The translations under genes were made by a program, and so were the position numbers. Source: Clostridium sp. C8-1-8 (lineage in GTDB: Bacteria > Bacillota > Clostridia > Clostridiales > Clostridiaceae). From it: DNA of 64,000 nt. The DNA is taken from positions 1 through 64,000 of the forward strand of contig NZ_JAABNO010000024.1 of the NCBI RefSeq assembly GCF_009928445.1, written 5' to 3'. The notes beneath the pieces are model-generated. The model worked only from the letters and a program-made list of their open reading frames with translations. It ran no database searches and had not been told where the DNA came from. Shown here in pieces: positions 42,642 to 50,847 of this stretch; position 1 is the stretch's first letter; every line of letters begins with the position of its first letter.

Positions 42642-43145
42642 TTAGATAAATATTCTTACATAGTATATAGTATCTTTAAAATATTGACTTTTTATATGGG
42701 AGTTTAATTCATCATAGGTATGTTGAGATATTAAAGGTGTTCCATCTGTATCGAAAGAGGTAACTATTGATCCATGAAAAACTTTCTTATTAGAATTCTC
42801 AAAAAATATCAAATCTCCTAAAGTAAGGTCTTCAATTCCGTTTAAAAGACGTCCTTTTGGACCGAGATTTTTCTTAGAGGAATTATTTATCAAAAATGAG
42901 TACAAAGAACTTGCTACTGACCAATTTAACGAACACTTGTAGTATGGAGAATATGATATTGGTTCATAGAACCATGGAAGGTTATCATATTTCATTTTTG
43001 CACCACCAGCTATAAGACACTGAGATAAAAAACTGGCACAGTCTCCTCCTATTTTACCGAAAGGTTTCATGTATACATATTTATTATTTGGAGCTAAAGC
43101 GTGAGTACAAGCATATGAAATAGCTGCTATATTGTTATAATACAT
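42642..43145 (-). CDS. Amidase_6-type putative amidase without signal peptide
   Basis: The 167-residue protein is a near-bare Amidase_6 domain. It opens AAISYACTHAL, has GGDCASFLSQCLIAGG with the candidate nucleophile Cys36, and GDLIFFENS plus FHGSIVTSFD near the end with the partner histidine. The secreted relative at 9819-10985 has the same layout but with a signal peptide and a long N-terminal part. Lack of a signal suggests action inside the cell or in the spore. Substrate unknown. Confidence 0.72.
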   Translation of the reverse strand: MYYNNIAAISYACTHALAPNNKYVYMKPFGKIGGDCASFLSQCLIAGGAKMKYDNLPWFYEPISYSPYYKCSLNWSVASSLYSFLINNSSKKNLGPKGRLLNGIEDLTLGDLIFFENSNKKVFHGSIVTSFDTDGTPLISQHTYDELNSHIKSQYFKDTIYYVRIFI

Positions 43146-43283
43146 AATACTACCATCTATAATTATTATACTTATATAATATTCAAAGTCTTAGAAAGGT
43201 TGCTAAGTAATAAGTAATTCTTTGTATAAGATCATTTAAGGCAGTTACTTGCTAAACAATTAATCTTATCGAGACTTTAAAAG

Positions 43284-43332
43284 TTCTAAAAAATAAAGAT
43301 TCATAGACTTATATAAATCCACGAATCTTTAT
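43284..43332 (-). terminator. terminator of the second deacetylase
   Basis: On the minus strand AAAGATTC and GAATCTTT close a hairpin with a partly paired centre, followed by ATTTTTT, just behind the stop. Confidence 0.65.
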
Positions 43333-43345
43333 AACTGTAGGATGA

Positions 43346-44065
43346 TTATCTGTTCTTTCTTAGTTTATATACCTCTGGAGTGTCTTCAGTTATTACCTTA
43401 AACTCATAGCCTTTACTTTTATAGTAGTCTATTATCTCTGGGAGGGCTATGGCAGTATTTTTATTTAAGTACCCGCAATGCATGAGTACCACTGCTGGAT
43501 TTTTATCACTTTTGGCTTTTGTTAATATCTTATATGGAGCTAGCTTAGGATTCATACCATCAGTGGTATCTACGTTCCAGTCATATATTTTAAAGTTATT
43601 ATCATGTAGTGCAGTTACCATAGAGGTTGTAAGCTTGTAGATATTGTTATTACATCCAAAAGGAAATCTTAAAATATTAGTCTTCACCCCAGTAGCATCA
43701 TAAATTATTTGTTGAGTAAGAAGCATTTCATCAACAAAACTAGTATTATTTCTATAGATTTTATCTTTTTCATGACTATAAGTATGAAGTCCAACTGAAT
43801 TACCTTCATCCACCATTCTTTTAACCAAGGCTTCTTGACCTTTTATCATATTTCCTATTAGAAAAAAAGTAGCATGAACATTCTTTTCTTTTAGTATATC
43901 TAGTACCTTAGAGTTTAATTTTCCGCTAGGACCATCATCAAATGTAAGGTATACTACTTTTTGCTCTGGATTGTTCTCTTCTGTTGCAAGTACTTCAAAG
44001 CCACTTAAATTAGTTAAGAGAATAGAAGTAAGTATAAATATAAAAAACTTACTAATACGTTTCAT
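43346..44065 (-). CDS. polysaccharide deacetylase, secreted
   Basis: The 239-residue protein has a signal peptide (about 1-27) and a NodB domain with TFDDGPSG, VGLHTYSHEKD, RFPFGCNN, DWNVDT and LMHCG, so the metal and catalytic residues are conserved. It is smaller than the deacetylase at 39322-40299, with no linker. Likely substrate is peptidoglycan or spore cortex, where PdaA-like enzymes act on muramic acid; the exact target is undetermined. It forms, with its neighbours, a group of cell-wall genes. Confidence 0.88.
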   Translation of the reverse strand: MKRISKFFIFILTSILLTNLSGFEVLATEENNPEQKVVYLTFDDGPSGKLNSKVLDILKEKNVHATFFLIGNMIKGQEALVKRMVDEGNSVGLHTYSHEKDKIYRNNTSFVDEMLLTQQIIYDATGVKTNILRFPFGCNNNIYKLTTSMVTALHDNNFKIYDWNVDTTDGMNPKLAPYKILTKAKSDKNPAVVLMHCGYLNKNTAIALPEIIDYYKSKGYEFKVITEDTPEVYKLRKNR

Positions 44066-44171
44066 ATAATCACCTTCTAAATATTTTGTTTAGTTATCAC
44101 TTTTTTATTATTTCAATTAAATAAAAAAATATAGACCTTAATAAAAGGTAATATAAGCCACAGTGGAAAAA

Positions 44172-44238
44172 TACTTTATTAAGAGGTAGTATTTACCTCT
44201 TAAAGTAGTAATGGAAATAAAATTAACAATTTGTTAAT
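44172..44238. promoter_or_regulatory. hairpin and 17-bp palindrome in the 44066-44470 gap
   Basis: TACCTCTTAA pairs with TTAAGAGGTA (44172-44208, three-base bulge), and ATTAACAATTTGTTAAT (44222-44238) is a perfect palindrome around a central T. The palindrome looks like a repressor site for one of the two divergent genes. Nothing else is seen in these 405 bp. Confidence 0.4.
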
Positions 44239-44470
44239 ATAAATTTTCTATTATGATGATATAATTAAGTTAATCCAATGAAAGATGGCCAAGTTTAATA
44301 TTGAAAATTATTGTTAAGATTATTATGGTTTCGGAAAGATAGTTTAAATTATAGTCATTATCATTAGGGGCACATTAATACATAAACTAATTTGAAATGA
44401 ATGCAAGTAACCTATCATTATTAATAAATTTTATAGTATTTACTTTAAGGGAGAGAGGTATCAATTAAAT

Positions 44471-44725
44471 ATGAGTAGTATTTCAAAGGTTTTTATAGTC
44501 TTAGCAATAGTAATAGCAGCATTTTTGTTTATTAAATTATTATTGCCAGTAATATTAGTAGTAGGAATATGTGTATGGATATATAGAAGTATTAAACGAA
44601 ATATAATGTTCTCAAAAGCTGGCTCTAGTAGTAAGGAAAATATTGAAACAATTAAGAAAAATGTAAATAGGCAGAGTTCAAATAATGATAAAAAAGTGGT
44701 AGATGTGGATTATGAAGAAATTTAA
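44471..44725 (+). CDS. small membrane protein
   Basis: The 84-residue protein has a hydrophobic stretch (about 6-42, one long or two short helices) followed by a charged, Ser/Asn/Lys-rich cytoplasmic tail ending VDVDYEEI. It resembles small clostridial membrane proteins without known function. GGGAGAGAGG lies rather far (about 13 bp) before the ATG. It stands alone with its own terminator. Confidence 0.6.
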   Translation: MSSISKVFIVLAIVIAAFLFIKLLLPVILVVGICVWIYRSIKRNIMFSKAGSSSKENIETIKKNVNRQSSNNDKKVVDVDYEEI

Positions 44726-44739
44726 TCCTACGCTATATT

Positions 44740-44774
44740 AAGATCTAGCAGGTTTATAATGCTAGATCTTTTTA
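44740..44774 (+). terminator. terminator of the small membrane protein gene
   Basis: AAGATCTAGCA and TGCTAGATCTT form an 11-bp stem followed by TTT. Confidence 0.8.
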
Positions 44775-45157
44775 TTTAGAACATAATTTAAATCTAGTGA
44801 TTGTTGCTTCTTTGGTAGGCTTATATTTTATATATTAATAATAAAGTATTTCAATTTGTTATAATTTTTTACGTGCATTCATAGTATTTATATTGTCAGA
44901 GAAAGAATTAAGAATGTATCAGAAGTAGATATATTTAATGGTTTTAAAGTTATATCAGGTATATTACATCTTATAAAAAGCTTAGGATAATGCTATCTAA
45001 GGAGTTTAGACATTAATTCAAAAAAAAAATAAAAAGAAGAATAAATCATCAAAAAATACAAACAATAGTATTACAGAGAAAAAGTTAAATAAACCATGAT
45101 AAATTAAAAATTTCCATGAATACGATTAAAAAAAAGAAAAAATAAGTCTAAAAAATG
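44775..45157. other. AT-rich gap before the mal operon
   Basis: These 383 bp contain long A runs and scattered stop codons on both strands. I see no gene, repeat or fold that I can support here. Confidence 0.5.
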
Positions 45158-45227
45158 TTGACAACGTATTCATCACATCTTATAATGAAATTACAGTAGA
45201 TCACAAACATTAATGCAAGCGATTGCA
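45158..45227 (+). promoter_or_regulatory. consensus promoter and cre/MalR-like operator of the mal operon
   Basis: TTGACA (45158-45163) and TATAAT (45181-45186) are exactly 17 bp apart. ATGCAAGCGATTGCA at 45213-45227 is a near-palindrome with central CG that fits the catabolite-responsive element consensus except the last base, and it also resembles MalR sites of clostridia. It lies about 20 bp downstream of the expected start, a position for repression. Confidence 0.75.
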
Positions 45228-45290
45228 CGGTGTTTGCAAAAATTATGAATAATTAAACAAAATAAATTAATTGATTATGGGGGGTACAAT

Positions 45291-46520
45291 ATGAGTAAAC
45301 GTGTAAAGGTTTTGGCAACAGTTATGTCAGCTCTAGTAATTTCAAGTGCATTTATAGGATGCAGCAAGAAGGATGATTCTTCAGCATCAAATGGAGGATC
45401 TAAGAGTGGAAAAGAAATAGTTGTTTGGTCACACTTAACTTCTGTAGAAGTTAAAGAAGTGGACAAGATAGCTCAAGAATGGGCAAAGCAAACTAATAAT
45501 AAAGTTAAGGTTGTAGAAGATAAAGGTGATATGCAAGGTTATATCCAGGCAGCACAAAGCTCTAAGGGACCAGACATAATGTATGGTTTAGCACAAGATA
45601 ACCTTGGAACATTCCAAAAAGCAGGCTTGCTTGCAGAAGTTAAAGATGGAGTAATAGATGAAAGCAAATATGCTTCTAAGTCAGTAATTGATGCAGTTAC
45701 TATAAAAGGTAAGAAGTATGCAGTTCCTCTATCAATGGAAACTTACGCTTTATTCTATAATACTGATAAGGTAAAAACAGTTCCAAAAACAATGGATGAA
45801 CTAGTAGAACAAGCTAAGACAGTAGGATTCAAGTATGATGTTAACAACTTCTACTATGCATATGCATTCCTAGCTGGAAACGGTGGTTATGTATTTAAGA
45901 ACAATGCTGGATCACTAGATGCAAAAGATATAGGCTTAAACAATGAAGGCGCTGTAAAAGGATATCAATTCATTCAAGATTTAGTAGTTAAGAATAAATT
46001 CATGAATGCAGACATAAAGGGAGATGCAGCTAAGGGAGATTTCCAATCAGGCAAAATCGGTTTCTATATATCAGGACCATGGGATGTTGATGGATTTAAG
46101 GCAGCTAAGGTTCCATTTGCAGTAGCTCCGCTACCACAAATGAATGGTAAAGCAACACCATCATTCATGGGTGTTCAAACAGCTTTCGTAAGTTCAAAAT
46201 CTAAGAACCAAGATACAGCGTGGGATTTAATGAAATACTTAGCAGACAAGACTGCAATGCCATTATTTGAAAAAGGAAACAGAATACCAGTTTTAAATGA
46301 TGCGTTAAATAGTGATACATTCAAGGCTAGTAAAGAAGCTGTACAGTTTGCTGAACAAGCAAAGGTTGCAGAACCAATGCCTAACATACCTGAAGTTCAA
46401 GCTATGTGGACACCAGGAGCTAACAACTTACAACTTTTAACTGCTGGTAAAGTAGATGCTAAGAAAGCAGCTGATACTACAGTTGAACAAATAAAACAAG
46501 GTATTGCTCAACAAAAATAG
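45291..46520 (+). CDS. malE: maltodextrin ABC transporter substrate-binding lipoprotein
   Basis: The 409-residue lipoprotein (lipobox FIGC, about Cys24) is an extracellular solute-binding protein of family 1, with the MalE-like segments KGPDIMYGLAQDN, MAVPLSMETYALFYN-type core and SGPWDVDGFK. It binds maltose or maltodextrins outside the cell for MalFG. The neighbouring neopullulanase-like enzyme supports the substrate. A hairpin between malE and malF allows extra malE message. The ATPase (MsmX/MalK type) is not in the window and is probably shared and encoded elsewhere. Confidence 0.88.
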   Translation: MSKRVKVLATVMSALVISSAFIGCSKKDDSSASNGGSKSGKEIVVWSHLTSVEVKEVDKIAQEWAKQTNNKVKVVEDKGDMQGYIQAAQSSKGPDIMYGLAQDNLGTFQKAGLLAEVKDGVIDESKYASKSVIDAVTIKGKKYAVPLSMETYALFYNTDKVKTVPKTMDELVEQAKTVGFKYDVNNFYYAYAFLAGNGGYVFKNNAGSLDAKDIGLNNEGAVKGYQFIQDLVVKNKFMNADIKGDAAKGDFQSGKIGFYISGPWDVDGFKAAKVPFAVAPLPQMNGKATPSFMGVQTAFVSSKSKNQDTAWDLMKYLADKTAMPLFEKGNRIPVLNDALNSDTFKASKEAVQFAEQAKVAEPMPNIPEVQAMWTPGANNLQLLTAGKVDAKKAADTTVEQIKQGIAQQK

Positions 46521-46539
46521 TTTGTAATAAAATATAGTA

Positions 46540-46561
46540 GGGGGAGAAATCCCCCTTTTTT
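46540..46561 (+). terminator. leaky intra-operon terminator after malE
   Basis: GGGGGA and TCCCCC form a stem around GAAA and are followed by six T. Confidence 0.75.
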
Positions 46562-46585
46562 AAAAAATATTTAGGGGGGTTAGTT

Positions 46586-47515
46586 GTGGAAAGAGTTATT
46601 AAAACCAAAAAAGACGGAGCTAAAGCTATTCCATATTTATTACCAGCACTTATTTCCATATTTGCATTAACATTTTTACCAATAGTATATACAATATACA
46701 TCTCTTTAACTGATTTCACCATGTATACACAAAGCAATTATCATTTCGTAGGTATTCAAAATTTTATTGATGTTTTAACAGGGCCTTTTAAGCAAGTTTT
46801 CTTACCGGTTTTCGGGTGGACATTCTCTTTTGCATTAATATCAACAGCAGGTTGTTTTTTCGTTGGTTTGATAATAGCGCTTGTGCTTTCTAATAAGCAT
46901 ATGAAAGAAGCGTTTGTATATAAAAGCTTTTTGGTTATACCATGGGCATTGCCAGTAACTGTTGCCATACTATCATGGCAAGGTTTATTAAATACAGATT
47001 ACGGTGCAATAAACAGAGTACTTATTAATCTTCATATATTAAGTGCACCAGTACAATGGCTTACTAATCCTTGGTGGGCAAGGGTTGCAGTAATAATAGT
47101 TAACATATGGTTAGGTTTCCCTTATATGATGAATATCTGTATAGGAACTATATCAGCAATATCAGAAGATCAATATGAGGCTGCTGAAGTTGATGGAGCT
47201 AGCAAGTTCACTCAATTTGTAAAGATAACTTTACCAGAACTTGCAAGAACAGCATACCCATTATTAATTTCAAGCTTCGCATTTAACTTTAACAACTTTG
47301 GATCAGCATTCTTACTTACTGAAGGTTTACCTGCAAGACTTGATACTCAGTTTGCAGGATATACAGACATACTTAGTTCAACAACATATAAATTAGCAAC
47401 TCAATTTGGAAGATATGATATAGGATCAGCTTTATCAATAATAATATTTATAATAATCGCAATAATTTCAGGAACACAAATGAAAATGTCTGGACAATTT
47501 AAGGAGGTTGATTAG
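46586..47515 (+). CDS. malF: maltodextrin ABC transporter permease MalF
   Basis: The 309-residue membrane protein has six to seven hydrophobic segments and the binding-protein-dependent permease signature EAAEVDGASKFTQFVKITLPEL. Without the long periplasmic loop of E. coli MalF, it matches Gram-positive MalF/AmyD types. The GTG start has a GGGGGG site before it. With MalG it forms the membrane channel. Confidence 0.88.
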   Translation: MERVIKTKKDGAKAIPYLLPALISIFALTFLPIVYTIYISLTDFTMYTQSNYHFVGIQNFIDVLTGPFKQVFLPVFGWTFSFALISTAGCFFVGLIIALVLSNKHMKEAFVYKSFLVIPWALPVTVAILSWQGLLNTDYGAINRVLINLHILSAPVQWLTNPWWARVAVIIVNIWLGFPYMMNICIGTISAISEDQYEAAEVDGASKFTQFVKITLPELARTAYPLLISSFAFNFNNFGSAFLLTEGLPARLDTQFAGYTDILSSTTYKLATQFGRYDIGSALSIIIFIIIAIISGTQMKMSGQFKEVD

Positions 47516-47516
47516 T

Positions 47517-48398
47517 ATGCTATCAGTTAACCAAAGTAATATTAAGACTAATATGAAATACAAGAAAAAATTAAGACCTTCTGAACTTAGAAACTTATGG
47601 ATTTCTAGAGTGTTTATGTGGATAGTAGTAATAGTTACTATGATACCTATAGTGGCAATTATTTCATCATCAATGGCTACAGGTGATGCATTTGTACAAA
47701 CTACCTTCTTCCCTAAAGTGTGGACACTTAAGAACTATGCTAAAGTAATTAATGAAACAGATTTCTTAATATGGATGAAAAACTCTTTATTATTATGTTT
47801 TGCTGTTGCTATAATTCAATTAGCTATGACAGTACCAGCAGCCTTTGCTTTTGCTAGATTAAGATTCAAAGGTAGAAAAAATGGATTGATGACATTGCTT
47901 ATACTTCAATTCTTCCCAGCAACAATGGCTTTACCTGCTATACTAGGAATAGCAATGAATTTAGGATTTATGGACAGACTTTGGACATTAGTGCTTCTTC
48001 TTGCAGGAGGATCTGCTTATAACATTTGGTTGCTTAAAGGATTTATAGATGGTATTCCAAAGGATTTGGATGAGGCTGCTTTTGTGGATGGAGCTACAAC
48101 TTGGCAAATGTTTGTAAAGATAATATTGCCTCTAACTAAATCTATGCTTGTAGTTATATTCTTATTTTCCTTTATAGGAACATATTCAGAATTTATGTTT
48201 ACTTCAGCACTTATGAAGGATGCTGGTAACCAGACTATAGCAACAGGACTTAGATCATTCATAAGGAACCAGTTCTCTGCTAACTGGACTCAATTCTCTG
48301 CAGCATCTGTAATGGCATCACTTCCGATAGTTATAGTATTTACTGCTTCACAAAAATTTATAGCTAAAGGACTTGTTGCAGGATCAGTAAAAGGTTAA
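47517..48398 (+). CDS. malG: maltodextrin ABC transporter permease MalG
   Basis: The 293-residue permease has six hydrophobic segments and the signature DEAAFVDGATTWQMFVKIILPL. AAGGAGG inside the end of malF ends 9 bp before the ATG at 47517; an in-frame TTG at 47508 abuts that site and is not used. It pairs with MalF. A long hairpin follows. Confidence 0.88.
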   Translation: MLSVNQSNIKTNMKYKKKLRPSELRNLWISRVFMWIVVIVTMIPIVAIISSSMATGDAFVQTTFFPKVWTLKNYAKVINETDFLIWMKNSLLLCFAVAIIQLAMTVPAAFAFARLRFKGRKNGLMTLLILQFFPATMALPAILGIAMNLGFMDRLWTLVLLLAGGSAYNIWLLKGFIDGIPKDLDEAAFVDGATTWQMFVKIILPLTKSMLVVIFLFSFIGTYSEFMFTSALMKDAGNQTIATGLRSFIRNQFSANWTQFSAASVMASLPIVIVFTASQKFIAKGLVAGSVKG

Positions 48399-48455
48399 TA
48401 ATAACTTAGCAAGCAACCCCTTGATAAGTATTTATATAATAATCTAATAGTTAAG

Positions 48456-48500
48456 ATTTCAAAACTTTCTTATGTAAAAGTAAGAAAGTTTTGAAATTTA
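48456..48500 (+). terminator. hairpin terminator after malG
   Basis: A perfect 17-bp stem (ATTTCAAAACTTTCTTA and complement) with an 8-nt loop is followed by TTAAT. Weak T run. The rest of the 344-bp gap up to the neopullulanase gene holds no other feature I can support. Confidence 0.7.
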
Positions 48501-48742
48501 ATGAGAATTTTGGAGCTTCAATATCTATACAGTAAAATGTACATATCTATTAGGAAATAAGGTTTACCAATTCTACTTAAATTGAAGTAGATATTTTCTG
48601 TAAAGAAAAATATAATTTGTTTTCTAATTAAGTAGTAACATACATAGTAATAAAAATACTAAGGATGAATACTTCATTGCTACTAGTATTTTATACTGAA
48701 GTGAAGAGCATCCACATATATTTTGATTAAGAGGTGATACAG

Positions 48743-50464
48743 ATGAATAAACAGGCAATACATCATATTACAGAGGCACCCTATGCCTATGGAGTAGGTG
48801 AAAAGAGTCTATGTTTAAAACTTAGATCCGCAAAGGATGATTTAAGTTCAGTAGTAGTTTATTATAAGGATAGATATAATTGGGAAGGAGAATTTGAAAC
48901 TTCTTCTTTGAATAAGGTCAACACTTCAGATCTATTTGATTACTATGAAACTGTTGTAGAAGTAGATGAAAAGAGATTTAGATATTTCTTTGAAATAACA
49001 GACTTTGAAGGTAATGTTTCCTATATGAATGAAAGAGGAATATTAAATAAGAAACCAGATATTGCTAATACATTCCAATTTCCATTTCTTTGTAAAGCTG
49101 ATTTGTATGACGAAGTAAAATGGGCACAGGAAGGTGTAGTTTATCAAATATTTCCTGATAGATTTAATAATGGAGATAAAAATAATGATCCAAAAGGCAT
49201 TAAGCCTTGGGGAGATAAGGTAACTACTGAAACTATGTTTGGAGGAGATCTGCAAGGTATAATAGATAAAGTTGATTATATTAGCAAACTAGGGGTAAGC
49301 ATACTTTATATGACTCCTATATTTATGTCTAGATCGAATCATAAATATGATACTACAAACTACTATGAAGTTGATCCTCAATTTGGAGATAACGAGAAGT
49401 TAAGAGAACTAGTTAAAAAATGTCATGATAATGATATAAAAGTTGTTTTAGATGCAGTGTATAATCATTCAGGAAGTGATTTCTTTGCCTTTGAAGACTT
49501 AATTGAAAAAGGTGAAAAGTCAAGATATAAGGATTGGTATTTTGTTGATTCTTACCCTGTTAATACTAAGGAAGTCAATTATGTAACCTTTGCAAATAAG
49601 GTTTCTAGAATGCCAAAGTTAAATACTAGCAATTCAGAAGTTAAGAACTATCTTCTAAAGGTATCTAAGTATTGGATTGAAGAGATTGGTATTGATGGTT
49701 GGAGACTTGATGTATGTGATGAAGTAGATCATGCTTTCTGGAGAGACTTTAAGAAGGCTGTTAAAGAATCAAAAGATGATGCATTTATAATAGGGGAGAT
49801 AATGCATGAATCAAATTCTTTCTTAAAAGGAGATCAATTGGATTCGATTATGAATTATCCTTTTAGAGAATGCTGCTTAGACTTCTTTGCTAGAAAAGCA
49901 ATCGATGCTGATGAACTTGATCATATTTTAGCTGAAAGCAGAGCCTTATATATGAATGCAGTTAATAGACAACTTCTAAACCTTATAGACAGTCATGATA
50001 CTGCTAGATTTTTAACTGACTGTGATGGAGACAAGGATAAAATGAAGCTTGCCATAGCTCTTCAATATACATATGTAGGAATACCTTATATCTACTATGG
50101 TGATGAAGTGGGTATGGAGGGGAAAACTGATCCTGATTGTAGAAGATGTATGATATGGGATGAGAAGGAACAAGATTTAGATATGCTTGACCATTACAAA
50201 AGTTTAGCTGAGGTTAGAAAGAAATCTAAGGCCCTTGTTTACGGAGACTATACAAATGTATGTAAAGATGGAATGGCTTTAGGCTTTACTAGAAAGTATG
50301 AGGATGAAGAAGTTTTAGTTTTGATTAATAACGGAACTGAAGCTTATGAGTACTCACTAGGATATCAAGGAAGCTTTAATAATCTTTATGAAGGAAAAGA
50401 AGAGGCTATAGATAAAAAGATAGTATTAGAGCCTATGTCTTTTAAAATACTAAAAATTAAATAG
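48743..50464 (+). CDS. neopullulanase / cyclomaltodextrinase-type glycosidase (GH13)
   Basis: The 573-residue enzyme has an N-terminal beta domain of the CBM34 type (about 1-120), a GH13 catalytic barrel with DAVYNHSG, GWRLDVCDEVDH (nucleophile Asp323), IIGEIMHE (acid/base Glu352) and LIDSHDTARF (Asp419), and a C-terminal beta domain. No signal peptide, so it works inside the cell on imported maltodextrins, fitting the transporter just upstream. Neopullulanase, maltogenic amylase and cyclomaltodextrinase are hard to tell apart by sequence. The ATG at 48743 is preferred to a GTG at 48734 that overlaps the ribosome site. Confidence 0.88.
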   Translation: MNKQAIHHITEAPYAYGVGEKSLCLKLRSAKDDLSSVVVYYKDRYNWEGEFETSSLNKVNTSDLFDYYETVVEVDEKRFRYFFEITDFEGNVSYMNERGILNKKPDIANTFQFPFLCKADLYDEVKWAQEGVVYQIFPDRFNNGDKNNDPKGIKPWGDKVTTETMFGGDLQGIIDKVDYISKLGVSILYMTPIFMSRSNHKYDTTNYYEVDPQFGDNEKLRELVKKCHDNDIKVVLDAVYNHSGSDFFAFEDLIEKGEKSRYKDWYFVDSYPVNTKEVNYVTFANKVSRMPKLNTSNSEVKNYLLKVSKYWIEEIGIDGWRLDVCDEVDHAFWRDFKKAVKESKDDAFIIGEIMHESNSFLKGDQLDSIMNYPFRECCLDFFARKAIDADELDHILAESRALYMNAVNRQLLNLIDSHDTARFLTDCDGDKDKMKLAIALQYTYVGIPYIYYGDEVGMEGKTDPDCRRCMIWDEKEQDLDMLDHYKSLAEVRKKSKALVYGDYTNVCKDGMALGFTRKYEDEEVLVLINNGTEAYEYSLGYQGSFNNLYEGKEEAIDKKIVLEPMSFKILKIK

Positions 50465-50481
50465 TTAACTACGCAGTGATC

Positions 50482-50524
50482 AAAAAGGTAAGCATTAATT
50501 AACAGACAATGCTTACCTTTTTTT
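50482..50524 (+). terminator. terminator of the neopullulanase gene
   Basis: AAAAAGGTAAGCATT and AATGCTTACCTTTTT form a 15-bp stem with T run. Confidence 0.85.
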
Positions 50525-50538
50525 CTATCTAGGAAAGC

Positions 50539-50670
50539 ATAAAATTTTTTATTAGCTCAACCTAATAATATAAAGGTTTTATAGTAGCTATTTAGGTTGA
50601 AAAGTAAAAACAAATAATATTTGCCTAGCAGATTTTTCGCATATGTATTCTGAAAGGCAGATGAGAAAAA
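50539..50670 (+). repeat. dispersed repeat family B, copy 2
   Basis: This copy has the clearest folds: TTATTAG / CTAATAA around CTCAAC, AACCT / AGGTT around AATAATATA, and TGCCT / AGGCA near the end. It matches copy 1 at 224-358 and, reversed, copy 3 at 39155-39288. Confidence 0.62.
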
Positions 50671-50774
50671 AGTATTTCTTTGATTCACCACAGTTACTAT
50701 AGAAGAATATAATATTTATTGCTATAATAGTGGCTTTGTAATTAAAAGTAATTATAATTTTACACTAGCTTTAT

Positions 50775-50781
50775 TGTCGAA
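50775..50781 (+). promoter_or_regulatory. Spo0A box before the His-rich gene
   Basis: TGTCGAA matches the Spo0A consensus exactly, 67 bp before the start of the gene. A single 7-bp match is weak alone but would fit a stationary-phase or sporulation gene. Confidence 0.4.
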
Positions 50782-50847
50782 GGCAATCACATAACTGGTA
50801 TCTCTTACATAATATGTAGAAGAAGGATGAAAAGGAGGGATACCACT

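Noticed and set aside
41952..43145. Prophage lysis module
   Set aside because: The muramoyl amidase looks endolysin-like, but no holin, tail, integrase or packaging gene is near and the neighbours are ordinary wall genes.
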